Shown here in pieces: positions 1 through 8,902 of a stretch of 64,000 bases of DNA. Source of the stretch: Pandoraea pulmonicola (GTDB lineage Bacteria; Pseudomonadota; Gammaproteobacteria; Burkholderiales; Burkholderiaceae); the NCBI RefSeq assembly GCF_000815105.2, contig NZ_CP010310.2, positions 5,580,001-5,644,000 on the forward strand. Direction: 5' to 3'. A program made the translations under genes and the position numbers. The notes below the pieces were generated by a model, which did not search any database, had not been told where the DNA came from, and saw nothing but the letters and a program-made list of their open reading frames with translations. Within the stretch, counting starts at the first letter, position 1. Each line of letters opens with the position of its first letter.

Positions 1-440
1 CAGTCCGACATGCGCGCCGCGACGGACTCGAACGACGCCGGCTCGGCGAGCACGGCATCGAGCGCCGCCTGCGCACGCCCGAGCGTGGTGGACAGCGGCA
101 CGCCGGCAGACAGCGCGAACAGGATGTGACTCGCCTGCACCTTGTCGCCCACACGGAACTGCCCGGCATGATCATGGAAGTAGGCCCGGCATTCGGCCTC
201 GGTCGGGCGTCGCACATGCACGTCGCGCGTGAAGAGCGCATCGATGATCGCGTCATCGCTTGCGCTGTCCACGTCGGTCTCCGCGAGCAATCGCAGATCG
301 CGTACGCGCTGGCGCAGCAACTCGCGGCTCACGAGTGCGTGCCGGGCTGCCGCTTCTGGATCGGCAACGTCTCGATGCCGATCGATCTCATCGGCGACGC
401 GGCGTGCGTCGATGACAATACCGTTGACACTCAAAGACAT
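1..440 (-). CDS. Parvulin-type peptidyl-prolyl isomerase (partial, C-terminus beyond window)
   Basis: About 146 N-terminal residues are visible; the rest lies beyond the left edge. A helical N-terminal segment is followed by the start of a parvulin (PpiC/rotamase) domain, recognised by the ASHILF motif at residues 103-108, which is the usual first strand of that fold. No signal peptide is seen, so a cytoplasmic NifM-like folding helper is more likely than a periplasmic SurA-like one. Established knowledge: PpiC-like genes of this kind often close nitrate reductase (nar) operons in Burkholderiales and Pseudomonas. Whether that holds here cannot be seen. The ATG at 438-440 gives the first residues MSLSVNG. 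Confidence 0.8.
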   Translation of the reverse strand, partial: MSLSVNGIVIDARRVADEIDRHRDVADPEAAARHALVSRELLRQRVRDLRLLAETDVDSASDDAIIDALFTRDVHVRRPTEAECRAYFHDHAGQFRVGDKVQASHILFALSAGVPLSTTLGRAQAALDAVLAEPASFESVAARMSD

Positions 441-512
441 GACGGACTCCTGCAATACGTTGACTGCGACGCCCCCACATTTCCGCCAGCCCGACCGATC
501 CATCGCCTGCGT

Positions 513-1073
513 TCAGAACTCGTTCTGAATGCGGCGATACGCGCGCGCGAGCTCCACGTTGGTGCGACTCACCGACTCGGAGAACTCGCGCGCGTCGACC
601 GTGACCTTCGGAATGGTCGCGAGATCGGTCTCGCGGCTGATATGCGTGGTCGACGGAATATAGAAGTTCTCGGGAATATCCCGTCCGTCGATCACGCTGT
701 TGTGCCGCACGACCACGCCGTCATGGACGACGCAGTTGAACAGCACCGAATTGAATCCGATGAAAACGTTGTTACCGATGGCGCACGGTCCATGCACGAT
801 GGAGCGATGCGCGATGGACGTGTTCTCGCCGATGGCAACGCGTGCACCGTCTTTCGAATGGATCACGACCCCGTCCTGAATATTGGAATTGGCGCCGATC
901 ACGATCGGCTCCATCTTGCCGTTCTCGTCGACCTCATCGGCCCGCAACACGGCATAGGGGCCGATGAAGACATTCTCGCCAACGATGATCTGGCCGCACA
1001 GAATGGCCGTCGGATCGATGAACGAGCTTTCGTGCACCACGGGGTAGTCCCCGCGCGGATTCTTTCGCAACAT
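513..1073 (-). CDS. Hexapeptide-repeat (left-handed beta-helix) gamma-carbonic anhydrase-like / acyltransferase family protein
   Basis: Protein of 186 residues made almost entirely of hexapeptide turns (for example IIVGENVFIGPYAVLR, then IGANSNIQDGVVIHS), the left-handed beta-helix fold of LpxA-like acyltransferases and gamma-class carbonic anhydrases (CaiE/PaaY type). The IQDGVVIH stretch resembles the metal-site region of the carbonic anhydrase branch. The reading frame stays open upstream to 1337, but the ATG at 1071-1073 (MLRKNPRGDY) matches where this family normally begins and the extra upstream residues look unrelated. It lies 72 bp upstream of the parvulin gene on the same strand, so the two may be co-transcribed. 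The substrate cannot be read from the sequence. Confidence 0.75.
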   Translation of the reverse strand: MLRKNPRGDYPVVHESSFIDPTAILCGQIIVGENVFIGPYAVLRADEVDENGKMEPIVIGANSNIQDGVVIHSKDGARVAIGENTSIAHRSIVHGPCAIGNNVFIGFNSVLFNCVVHDGVVVRHNSVIDGRDIPENFYIPSTTHISRETDLATIPKVTVDAREFSESVSRTNVELARAYRRIQNEF

Positions 1074-1361
1074 TGTGGGATGACTCCAGACCGTTCGCTC
1101 GTACGCCGGGCCGAGACAGGGCGTCGCGCGTCTTGCACGAAGCGTCGCTGCCGGGATTGGCCATGTCGGCCACGTCGGAATACGCCCTGTGGGCGAGCGG
1201 AGGAAAGGGAACACGGACAGGCACCGTGATGCGGATTCTCTCACCGCCGCGAACGGTATATCGATGTTGTAGGCGATGAGAGGCAGAAAGGCAAATGACC
1301 GCGATGACGGCGCGGCCACCCGTTGTGCGCCGCACACACTCGCGCGCGGCGCTGGAAGACG

Positions 1362-2315
1362 TCAATGCATCGGCCGCGTTGCCGCCGCCTGCGCATCGTT
1401 GGCGGTGCCTGTCGGACGACCGCGCCAGTAACCGGCGAGAAGCGAGCCCGAGAGGTTGTGCCAGACCGAGAACAGCGCCCCAGGCAGCGCGGCGAGCGGC
1501 GTGAAGTAAAGCTTGCCCAACGTGGCAGCCAACCCCGAATTCTGCATGCCCACTTCGATGGCGAGCGTGCGGCAGATCGATTCGTCGAAGCCGAGCAGGC
1601 GTCCGCCCCAGTAGCCGCCGAGCAGCCCCAGGCCGTTGTGCAGCACCACGCCGAACATCACCAGCGGGCCGACGGTCGCGATATTGCCCTGGTTCGCCCC
1701 GACCACCGCGCCGATGATCAGCACGATGGCGATCATCGAGACGAGCGGCAGATAGCGCTCGAGCGCCCGCACGACGCCGCCGCAATAGCGGTTGATGAGC
1801 AGCCCCGCGCCGATCGGCAACGCCACGATCTGGAGAATCGACAGCAGCATGCCTTCGACGTCCACCGCGATCGATGCATCGACGTACAGTCGTGTGAGCA
1901 ACGGCGTGGCAAACACCCCCACGAGCGTGGACATCGCGCTGATCGTCACCGACAGGGCCACATCGCCACGCGCGAGGTAGATCATGACGTTCGACGCGGT
2001 GCCGCTCGCCACGCTGCCCACGAGCACCATGCCCGCCGTCAGATCGGGCGGCATGTGCAGCACGCGCGCGATGATCCACGCAGCCAGCGGCATGACAAGA
2101 TAGTGCAGCACCACACCGGCCACGATCGGCGCGGGACGCGTGAAGACGCGTTTGAAGTCGTCGAAAGTGAGGGTTACGCCCATCGCGAACATCACGACGG
2201 TCAGCAATGCGGTGACGTGCGGCGTGATGCCGGAGAAACTGCCAGGCGAGAAAAAGGCAAATACGGACAGCAGCAGAGCCCACAACGGGAACAGCCGGGT
2301 GACACGGGCGATCAT
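1362..2315 (-). CDS. Bile acid:sodium symporter family (BASS) transporter, PanS-like
   Basis: A 317-residue inner-membrane protein with about nine to ten hydrophobic segments, starting [17 protein letters not shown] and containing the family-typical stretch [16 protein letters not shown] near residue 43-58. Bacterial members of this SLC10-like family take up small organic anions with sodium; Salmonella PanS moves ketopantoate. The substrate here is unknown. The length and the conserved N-terminal half fit the PanS/YocS branch. It sits downstream of rhlE on the same strand but is separated from it by 209 bp that hold an AT-rich promoter-like island, so it is probably transcribed separately. 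Confidence 0.85.
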   Translation of the reverse strand: MIARVTRLFPLWALLLSVFAFFSPGSFSGITPHVTALLTVVMFAMGVTLTFDDFKRVFTRPAPIVAGVVLHYLVMPLAAWIIARVLHMPPDLTAGMVLVGSVASGTASNVMIYLARGDVALSVTISAMSTLVGVFATPLLTRLYVDASIAVDVEGMLLSILQIVALPIGAGLLINRYCGGVVRALERYLPLVSMIAIVLIIGAVVGANQGNIATVGPLVMFGVVLHNGLGLLGGYWGGRLLGFDESICRTLAIEVGMQNSGLAATLGKLYFTPLAALPGALFSVWHNLSGSLLAGYWRGRPTGTANDAQAAATRPMH

Positions 2316-2365
2316 GGAATCCTCGGAAAACGGGCAGGCGGCGCGTGCATGGCCCGGGCCGCCGG

Positions 2366-2398
2366 GCGCAAAAGCTTAATATTTTACTTATTTTGCGC
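2366..2398. promoter_or_regulatory. Inverted repeat flanking an AT-rich core upstream of the BASS gene
   Basis: Perfect 8-bp arms GCGCAAAA (2366-2373) and TTTTGCGC (2391-2398) enclose 17 bp made almost only of A and T. This is the most AT-rich spot in a GC-rich neighbourhood and lies 51 bp upstream of the BASS start codon. It could be an operator around a -10 element, or a terminator for rhlE, which ends at 2525 on the same strand. Confidence 0.45.
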
Positions 2399-2524
2399 AG
2401 CCCGCCCATCGATGAGCGTTGGCGCGTCATCTGCCACGGTAATTCGCCACCGCGCGCCACGATGGGCGCGATGCCAATGGCGCAACCCACGTTCATCGGA
2501 ACGTCGAGTTGCGCGCGCATCGTC

Positions 2525-4180
2525 TTAGTCTCGCTTCGATTTGCCCATCAACAGGGCGCCACCGGCCCCGTCGCGACGTGCGGGACGCGGGCCGCGCTGA
2601 CCGAAGTCGCCGCGCTCGCCCCCGCCCCCGCCGTTCCCACCGCCTTGCCCGCGCGAGGCATTGTGAGCACCACGGCCCTGCTGCGGCGCACCGTTACCCG
2701 GCGTCGCCCGCGCGGGCGTACGCTGCGCATCGCCCGGACGCTTCGGCGCTTGCTGACGCGCGCCTTGTCCGACGGTGCCGGCACGGTTCCCATTTCCAAC
2801 GTTAGCAACGTTGATGGCATTGTTGCCGTTGCCTGCGTTGCGACCACCGCGTTCGCCCTCGCGACGCGCCTTGCCCGGCTCGCCGCCCTGACGCCCGCCA
2901 CGGCCGCCCTCACGGGGCTCCCGCGACTCGCGCGGCGTGCGCGGCGACTGCGCGTCGTTGCGAGCGCCTCGGCCACCGCCGGCACCGCGCCCGCCGCCGT
3001 TTTGATTCTTGCGGATCGGCTGCGGCACGGCATTCGGATCGGGCTCGAAGCCCGGGATCACTTCGCGCTCGATCGTGCGCTTGATGAGGCGCTCGATCTG
3101 CGTGAGCAGCTGGTGCTCGTCGACACACACGAGCGACACCGCCTCGCCGTTGGCGCCCGCGCGACCGGTACGGCCGATACGGTGCACATAATCTTCAGCC
3201 ACTTCCGGCAAGTCGAAGTTGACGACGTGCGGCAGTTGATCGATGTCGATGCCGCGCGCGGCGATATCGGTCGCCACGAGCACCTGCAACGTGCCGCTCT
3301 TGAACTCGGCCAGCGCGCGCGTACGGGCGCCCTGGCTCTTGTTGCCGTGAATGGCGAGGGCCGGGATGCCGCCTTTGGTCAGTTGCTCGGCCAGACGGTT
3401 CGCGCCGTGCTTGGTACGCGTAAAGACGAGCACCTGAAACCAGTTGTGCTCGCGCACGAGGTGCTCGAGCAGTTCGCGCTTGCGCTCGCGATCGACCGGG
3501 TGAATCTTCTGCGCGACGGTCTCCGCCGTGGTGTTGCGGCGCGCCACTTCGATGAGCGCGGGCGACTTGAGCAGGCCGTCGGCCAGTTGCTTGATCTCGT
3601 CCGAGAACGTGGCGGAGAACAGCAGGTTCTGACGCCGCGCCGGCAGCGCGGCGAGCACGCGGCGAATGTCGCGGATGAAGCCCATGTCGAGCATGCGGTC
3701 CGCCTCGTCGAGCACGAGGATCTCGACGCTGGACAGATCGACGGTCTTCTGTTGCATGTGATCGAGCAGGCGTCCCGGCGTGGCGACGAGGATGTCCACG
3801 CCGCGTGCGAGTTGCTTGACCTGCGGCACCATCGACACACCGCCGAACACCGTCATGGAGCTCAGGCGCAGATACTTGCCGTATTGGGTGACGCTTTCCT
3901 CGACCTGCGCGGCCAGCTCACGCGTGGGCGTGAGCACGAGCGCGCGCACCGGGCGCTTGCCGTTGGCGGCCGCCGGACGCTGACGCGAGGACAGCATTTG
4001 AAGGATGGGCAGCGTGAAGCCTGCCGTCTTGCCGGTGCCGGTCTGGGCGCCGGCGAGAAGATCGCCGCCTTGCAGGACGGCCGGAATCGCCTGGAGTTGA
4101 ATCGGGGTCGGGCGGGTGTAGCCAAGCTCAGTGACTGCCCGCAGGATGTCGGCCGACAGGCCGAGCGTTTCAAAAGACAT
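2525..4180 (-). CDS. rhlE: DEAD-box ATP-dependent RNA helicase RhlE
   Basis: Protein of 551 residues with all helicase core motifs: Q motif (GYTRPTPIQ, residues 20-28), AQTGTGKT (45-52), PTRELA (85-90), DEAD (158-161), SAT (189-191), ARGID (308-312) and HRIGRTGR (333-340). RhlE-type helicases unwind RNA during ribosome assembly and RNA decay, often in the cold. From about residue 391 the protein becomes a long Gly/Arg/Asn-rich tail of roughly 160 residues, ending KSKRD, typical of the RNA-binding RGG-like tails of beta- and gammaproteobacterial RhlE. The frame is open far upstream, but the ATG at 4178-4180 (MSFETLGLS) is the family start. Confidence 0.95.
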   Translation of the reverse strand: MSFETLGLSADILRAVTELGYTRPTPIQLQAIPAVLQGGDLLAGAQTGTGKTAGFTLPILQMLSSRQRPAAANGKRPVRALVLTPTRELAAQVEESVTQYGKYLRLSSMTVFGGVSMVPQVKQLARGVDILVATPGRLLDHMQQKTVDLSSVEILVLDEADRMLDMGFIRDIRRVLAALPARRQNLLFSATFSDEIKQLADGLLKSPALIEVARRNTTAETVAQKIHPVDRERKRELLEHLVREHNWFQVLVFTRTKHGANRLAEQLTKGGIPALAIHGNKSQGARTRALAEFKSGTLQVLVATDIAARGIDIDQLPHVVNFDLPEVAEDYVHRIGRTGRAGANGEAVSLVCVDEHQLLTQIERLIKRTIEREVIPGFEPDPNAVPQPIRKNQNGGGRGAGGGRGARNDAQSPRTPRESREPREGGRGGRQGGEPGKARREGERGGRNAGNGNNAINVANVGNGNRAGTVGQGARQQAPKRPGDAQRTPARATPGNGAPQQGRGAHNASRGQGGGNGGGGGERGDFGQRGPRPARRDGAGGALLMGKSKRD

Positions 4181-4604
4181 ATAAAGACCAATGCGCGGAC
4201 TCCACGATGTGTGTCCCCGCGCGTTAGATGTTGTTTGTTCTTGATGGAATGCCCGCGTAGGGCGTGCGACGGGCGTCGCGCTCATGTGGGCAACGCGCCG
4301 GAAGACGCCGGCAAGACGACCCGCCGGCGAATAACGATTCAAGCGGCTTGGCGGGCAAGGCCGTCGCGGGTACGGCCGTGTCTTGAAGACGCGTAGTTTA
4401 CCATGCGCCCTTTCCCAAGTCAGTGGGCATCGCTCCACGCCCCGATATATCGGGGCCGACATTGGCCCGGCCAACCGTGCGCCGCCCTGCCTGCCGGCGC
4501 GGCGAGCCTTTGGCTGTGCGCTGTGCTTCCGGCGCGGCGCGAGCGCCGAGCCGCTACACTGGCGCCATTGCGTCCTGCGCGCCACGCCCCTCACGACCTC
4601 TCCC
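4181..4604. other. Divergent intergenic region rhlE / lysR
   Basis: About 424 bp without a convincing gene between rhlE (left) and a LysR-type gene (right). Its clearest structure is an 18-bp perfect palindrome at 4439-4456, annotated separately. The rhlE-side part is the probable 5' leader of the helicase mRNA. Open frames in it have biased composition and no family features. Confidence 0.5.
4439..4456. promoter_or_regulatory. 18-bp perfect palindrome, candidate operator
   Basis: GCCCCGATATATCGGGGC reads the same on both strands, with an AT-rich centre between GC-rich arms. It lies 149 bp upstream of the proposed lysR start and 259 bp upstream of rhlE, in their shared divergent control region. 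The shape suits a dimeric regulator; which one is unknown. Confidence 0.5.
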
Positions 4605-5528
4605 GTGCGATTCGACCTTACCGATCTGCGTCTTTGCCTGCTGGTCGCCGACGCCGGCAGCATCACCGGCGGCGCCGAGCGCGCCCATCTGACGCTCGCC
4701 TCCGCCAGTGCGCGCATTCGCGGTCTGGAAGAGACGCTGGGCGTCGCGCTCTTCATGCGGCACCGCCAGGGCGTCATGCCGACCCCGGCCGGACGCGCCT
4801 TGCTCGCCCACGCCCGGCGCGTGCTCGCGCAGATCGACCGGATGCGCGGCGAACTCGGCGAATACGCGGCGGGCCTCAAGGGCAATGTGCGTATCGCGTC
4901 CAACACGGTGGCGATGTCCGAATTCCTGCCGGATCTGCTGGGCGCCTTCCTCGCCAAGCATCCCAACGTGGAAATCGCGCTGCGCGAACAGACGAGTCCG
5001 GCAGTCGTGCAGGCCGTGCTCGAAGGCGCGGCGGACATCGGCATCGTGTCCGACTGGATCGAACTGACCGGACTGGAGACGGTGCCGTTCCGGCAGGATC
5101 GGCTGGTGCTCGTCACGCCGCCGGGCCATGCGCTGGCGGCGCGCCGGGAGGTGCCCTTCATCGACGTGCTCGACAGCGAATTCATCGGCCTGCCCGAGCA
5201 CAGCGCGCTGGCCGAGCATCTCGACGGTCACGCCCGGCGCGCCGGTCGCTCGCTGCGCTACCGTTTGCGATTGCGCGACTTCGACAGCCTGTGCCGGGCG
5301 GTTGCCGCGGGCGCCGCGCTGGGCATCGTGCCCTTGAGCGCCGCCCGGCGCTCGACCGGGCCGCTCGGCCTGGGCGTCGTGTCGCTCGCCGACGCGTGGG
5401 CGCTACGCAACCTGGTGCTGTGCGTACGCGAGCGCGACGCGTTGCCCGCCTACGCTCGCCAACTGCTCGACCATCTCGCCGCGAACGACGCTTCGAGCGA
5501 CGCCGCAAACGAAAACGGCACGACGTGA
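4605..5528 (+). CDS. LysR family transcriptional regulator
   Basis: Protein of 307 residues. The N-terminal winged helix-turn-helix begins [17 protein letters not shown], with the recognition-helix region [18 protein letters not shown], followed by a periplasmic-binding-protein-like effector domain. The GTG at 4605-4607 is chosen because it places the first HTH helix at the usual distance and gives the standard family length; the frame continues open upstream. It faces the RutG-like permease gene tail to tail, so direct control of that gene is not obvious, and divergent rhlE is an unlikely target. The 18-bp palindrome upstream is a candidate autoregulatory site. Confidence 0.88.
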   Translation: MRFDLTDLRLCLLVADAGSITGGAERAHLTLASASARIRGLEETLGVALFMRHRQGVMPTPAGRALLAHARRVLAQIDRMRGELGEYAAGLKGNVRIASNTVAMSEFLPDLLGAFLAKHPNVEIALREQTSPAVVQAVLEGAADIGIVSDWIELTGLETVPFRQDRLVLVTPPGHALAARREVPFIDVLDSEFIGLPEHSALAEHLDGHARRAGRSLRYRLRLRDFDSLCRAVAAGAALGIVPLSAARRSTGPLGLGVVSLADAWALRNLVLCVRERDALPAYARQLLDHLAANDASSDAANENGTT

Positions 5529-5541
5529 TCGCCGTGCCGTT
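5514..5541. terminator. Hairpin between convergent lysR and nucleobase permease genes
   Basis: Arms AACGGCACG (5514-5522) and CGTGCCGTT (5533-5541) are perfectly complementary around a 10-nt loop. It covers the last codons of lysR and lies just past the stop of the convergent permease gene, so it could end transcription from both sides. The U-tract is weak. Confidence 0.5.
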
Positions 5542-5564
5542 CTCGAGACGCTGCGTCCGGGACG

Positions 5565-6872
5565 TTACATCGCAGCAGGCGTCGACTTTTCGCGACCGCG
5601 CAGCAGCGCGTACAGAATGATCGCGCCGAACGTGGCGCAACCGATGCCGCCGAGCGAGAAGCTGCCGAACTTCAGCGTGAAGTCGCCGGCGCCGAGCACC
5701 AGCGTGACGGCCGCCACGATCAGGTTACGGTTGTCGGAGAAGTCCACCTTGTTCTGCACCCAGATCCGCGCGCCCGCGACCGTGATCAGCCCAAACACGA
5801 CGATCGACACGCCGCCGAGCACCGGGCCCGGAATCGTCTGGATGACCGCGCCGAACTTCGGCGAGAAGCCGAGCACCAGCGCGATCACCGCGGCAACGGC
5901 AAACACCAGCGTCGAGTAGATCTTCGTGACGGCCATCACGCCGATGTTCTCGGCATACGTGGTCACGCCCGTGCCGCCGACGCTGCCCGACACGATAGTC
6001 GCGAGCCCGTCGCCGAGGAAGGCACGGCCCATGTAGCGATCGAGATTCTGACCGGTCATGGCGCTCACCGCCTTGATGTGACCGAGATTCTCCGCCACCA
6101 GGATGATGGCGATCGGCGCGAGCAGCACCATCGCCTCGGCCTTGAACACCGGTGCGGCGAAGTGCGGCAAGCCGAACCACGCGGCATTGGCCACGATCGA
6201 GAAGTCGATCGGCTTGCCCAGCCCCATGCCGTTGGTGAGCAGCGCGTACAGCACGTAGGCGAGCAGCAGGCCCACGAGAATCAGCAGACGCTGCACCATG
6301 CCGCGCGCGAACACGGCCACGAGACCCACGCACAGCACCGTCGCCAGCGCCATCCACGTATCGAAACTGCTGGCCGAGACGCCCTTCACCGCCACCGGCG
6401 CGAGGTTCAGACCGATCACGGCAACCACGGCGCCCGTCACCACGGGCGGCATGAGCGCTTCGATCCAGCGCGTGCCGACCACCATCACGATCAGCCCGAT
6501 GACGGCATACGCCACGCCGCAGGCGACGATGCCGCCCAGCGCCACCGAAATGTTCATGTTCGGGCCGCTGCCGGCGTAGCCCGTCACCGAAATGACCAGG
6601 CCGATGAAGGCGAAGCTCGAACCGAGGTAGCTGGGCACTCGCCCGCCCACGAGCACGAAGAACAGCAGCGTGCCGATGCCCGACATGAAGATCGCGAGGT
6701 TCGGATCGAAGCCCATGAGCAGCGGGGCAAGCACGGTCGAGCCGAACATGGCGACCACGTGCTGCACGCCCATGGCGACGGTCTGCGGCCAGGGCAGGCG
6801 CTCGTCAGGCGCGATCACGCGGCCGGCCCGCGTGTCCTGCTGCCGCCATTGCGGGAAATAACCCTCTGCCAT
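5565..6872 (-). CDS. rutG: NCS2 family nucleobase:cation symporter, RutG-like
   Basis: A 435-residue polytopic membrane protein of the uracil/xanthine permease family. Near-diagnostic stretches agree with what I recall of E. coli RutG: VVAPDERLP-like VIAPDERLPWPQT at about residue 20, VQHVVAMFGSTVLAPLLMG, the substrate-site segment LVAENLGHIKAV, and GSVGGTGVTTYAENIGVMAVTK in the second half. RutG imports pyrimidine in the Rut pathway, but no rutA-F genes are in the window, so this may be a stand-alone uracil or related base transporter. A good ribosome site (AGGAGA, 8 nt spacing) precedes the ATG at 6870-6872. Confidence 0.9.
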   Translation of the reverse strand: MAEGYFPQWRQQDTRAGRVIAPDERLPWPQTVAMGVQHVVAMFGSTVLAPLLMGFDPNLAIFMSGIGTLLFFVLVGGRVPSYLGSSFAFIGLVISVTGYAGSGPNMNISVALGGIVACGVAYAVIGLIVMVVGTRWIEALMPPVVTGAVVAVIGLNLAPVAVKGVSASSFDTWMALATVLCVGLVAVFARGMVQRLLILVGLLLAYVLYALLTNGMGLGKPIDFSIVANAAWFGLPHFAAPVFKAEAMVLLAPIAIILVAENLGHIKAVSAMTGQNLDRYMGRAFLGDGLATIVSGSVGGTGVTTYAENIGVMAVTKIYSTLVFAVAAVIALVLGFSPKFGAVIQTIPGPVLGGVSIVVFGLITVAGARIWVQNKVDFSDNRNLIVAAVTLVLGAGDFTLKFGSFSLGGIGCATFGAIILYALLRGREKSTPAAM

Positions 6873-6987
6873 ATCGATCTTCTCCTGTAGGTATGTCGCG
6901 CTGCGTGGTGTCGTGCCGTTTCAGGCGCTGCGGGTCGATGGGAAAACTGGCGGCAGTGTACGGAGGGCGCGTACGGAAGGCAAGGCG

Positions 6988-7018
6988 AGAAAAAGCCAAT
7001 GCCGGACGGTGCCGGCAT
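6988..7018 (-). terminator. Rho-independent terminator of the mprF-acvB operon
   Basis: On the minus strand ATGCCGG and CCGGCAT pair around a 6-nt loop (7018 down to 6999) and are followed by GGCTTTTTC. The hairpin starts 64 bp after the acvB stop codon. Confidence 0.7.
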
Positions 7019-7081
7019 CGGCGTACATGAGCTCGTGGCACGCCGACACCGGGCGCATCGGCGTCGGTGCGCCCACCGGCG

Positions 7082-8902
7082 TCAGCGCCTGGACGCCGCC
7101 TGGAGAATGGCGTCGGCAAGCCCGGCGTAGTTGCCGTCGAAATGATGGCCGCCGGGCATCTTGACGAGTTGCACGCGCCTGGGATCGAGCCCGGGGCAGT
7201 TGCTGTCGTCTTCGTCGGCCCCGTAGACGCACATCGCCAGCCCGTCGGGCAGGCGCTCGACCTCGGGACGGATCGGCAGGCCGTTCTGACTCGACATCAC
7301 CCAGTTGGTCATGCGGAACTCGAAATCCGCCTTCTGCCCCAGCCCCATGAGCACGAGCAGGGCCACGCGATCGCGCACCACGGGCGACAGACGATTGACC
7401 ATGAACGGCAGCACGTCGGCGCCCTGCGAGTAGCCGATCAGAATCACGCGCTTGCGGCTCCAGCGCGTCTGGTAGAAGCGCATGAGGCGGTCGATGTCGA
7501 GTGCGCCGGACGCCGGCGTGCGCGCCGACCAGAAGTACCGCAGCGAATCGACGCCGACCACGGGAATACCGTGCGCCGAGAGCGCGCTTGCCACGTCGCG
7601 ATCGAGACCGGCCCAACCGCCGTCGCCCGAAAAGAGAATGGCGAACGTGTCCGCCATCTTCGCGGCGGGCTTGCCCGTGGCGGGTACCTCGACGACGGGC
7701 AGATCCGCCACCGCCGCCGGGGGACGGGCGGTTCCGGCGACATGATGCGCATTCAGACGGCGAAAGGCGTTCTTGTACTGCGTGAGCCAGCCGGCAAGCA
7801 CCGGAGTCGATGGTGGCGGTGGTGTAGATGATGCCGAGGCGTCCGGCGACGCCCGCGCCGGGGTCGCGCCCGAGGCGTCCATCGCGCCGAGACTGCCCGC
7901 CAGTCCACCGACGAGCCAGTTCGAATTCGGCGTGCGGGCGGCGAAGGCCTGCGCGACATGATCCGGACAGCGCGGCGCCCGCACCGTCGGCTCGGTCGGT
8001 CCCCCCACTGGCCCGCCCATCGCGAGCCACGGTGCGCTCATCACCGGTGCGGGCAGCAGACGCATCGGTGCGCCGCCCGCCGTGTGCGTGATGCCGCGGG
8101 CAAAATGCACGCCCTCGCCCTGACACAGCGGCTTGCTCATCGGCAGCACCGGACAGAAGTCCACCGACAGCGCGCCTGAGAACGTTTCATTGCCCGCCTG
8201 GGCGAGCATCGCGTAGGCGAACGTGCCGCCGACACCGTCGCCCACGAGAATCGGCGGCGTGTAGCCCGGCAGCTTGACGGCGGCCTCGACCCAGCGGCCG
8301 AAGTTGTCGAGATCGCCCGCCGCGTACACGCAGGCCACGTCGTCCTTCGTGTAGTTCGCCATCAGGCGAGCCGTGTCGATGCCCGCCACCAATGCGCCGG
8401 TGTCGGCCAGCGCACGGGCCATGCGTTCGGCGCGCGGCGTCCAGCCGGTGTCGTCGGAAAAGAAGAGGACCGTCGCGTTGGGTTCGCCCTCCGGACGGAA
8501 GATGGGGATGTTCTCGAAACGGCCGTGCGTCATGACCTCCGGTGCGCCGCTGCCCGCACCGCGAAAGGCCACGGCGCCCGCTGCTGCTGCCGCCGCTTGC
8601 GCCATGACGGGCGACGGAACGCTTGACGCCACCGCCGGCGGCTGCGCGACCGGCCCCGCCTTGGGGACTGGCGTCAGCGCGCTGGCGCGTTGCCCGGCCA
8701 ACGCGGCCGTCTGCGCCATGGCGGCGAACGGCGCCATCGTCGCGGCCGCCGCCACCGCGAGCGTGGCGAGCGCCGTGCAACTGACAGCGGCGACGCTCAC
8801 GCGGCGCTGCCAACGTCGCATGCCGCGACCGGCATCGGCGTTGTGCAAACGCGCAGCCTCGGCGTGCGCCGTCTCATGCCTCGCTATCGTACGTCCCGTC
8901 AT
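7082..8902 (-). CDS. acvB: AcvB/VirJ family protein, predicted lysyl-phosphatidylglycerol hydrolase
   Basis: Protein of 606 residues: a hydrophobic N-terminal signal segment (about 35-65), then two alpha/beta-hydrolase-like VirJ halves. The C-terminal half has FSGDGGWAGLDRD near residue 422 and the nucleophile elbow GYSQGAD near 487; the N-terminal half keeps the degenerate counterpart LFFSDDTGW. In Agrobacterium, AcvB acts in the periplasm and removes lysine from lysyl-PG made by the LpiA/MprF synthase. The ATG at 8900-8902 overlaps the mprF stop codon by 4 bp (ATGA), showing translational coupling with that synthase. The Ala/Pro-rich linker after the signal is low-complexity and probably unstructured. 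Confidence 0.88.
   Translation of the reverse strand: MTGRTIARHETAHAEAARLHNADAGRGMRRWQRRVSVAAVSCTALATLAVAAAATMAPFAAMAQTAALAGQRASALTPVPKAGPVAQPPAVASSVPSPVMAQAAAAAAGAVAFRGAGSGAPEVMTHGRFENIPIFRPEGEPNATVLFFSDDTGWTPRAERMARALADTGALVAGIDTARLMANYTKDDVACVYAAGDLDNFGRWVEAAVKLPGYTPPILVGDGVGGTFAYAMLAQAGNETFSGALSVDFCPVLPMSKPLCQGEGVHFARGITHTAGGAPMRLLPAPVMSAPWLAMGGPVGGPTEPTVRAPRCPDHVAQAFAARTPNSNWLVGGLAGSLGAMDASGATPARASPDASASSTPPPPSTPVLAGWLTQYKNAFRRLNAHHVAGTARPPAAVADLPVVEVPATGKPAAKMADTFAILFSGDGGWAGLDRDVASALSAHGIPVVGVDSLRYFWSARTPASGALDIDRLMRFYQTRWSRKRVILIGYSQGADVLPFMVNRLSPVVRDRVALLVLMGLGQKADFEFRMTNWVMSSQNGLPIRPEVERLPDGLAMCVYGADEDDSNCPGLDPRRVQLVKMPGGHHFDGNYAGLADAILQAASRR

Noticed and set aside
126..1229. Long plus-strand open frame of 367 codons over the hexapeptide gene
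   Set aside because: It is the mirror of a well-recognised minus-strand beta-helix protein; its own product has biased composition (His/Arg/Asp-rich) and no family features.
1323..2528. Plus-strand open frame opposite the BASS transporter
   Set aside because: The product is a His/Arg/Gln-rich string typical of the antisense of a membrane-protein gene in high-GC DNA.
4181..5185. Minus-strand extension of the rhlE frame to 886 codons
   Set aside because: The extra residues have no helicase similarity and run through the lysR gene; the family start at 4180 is clear.
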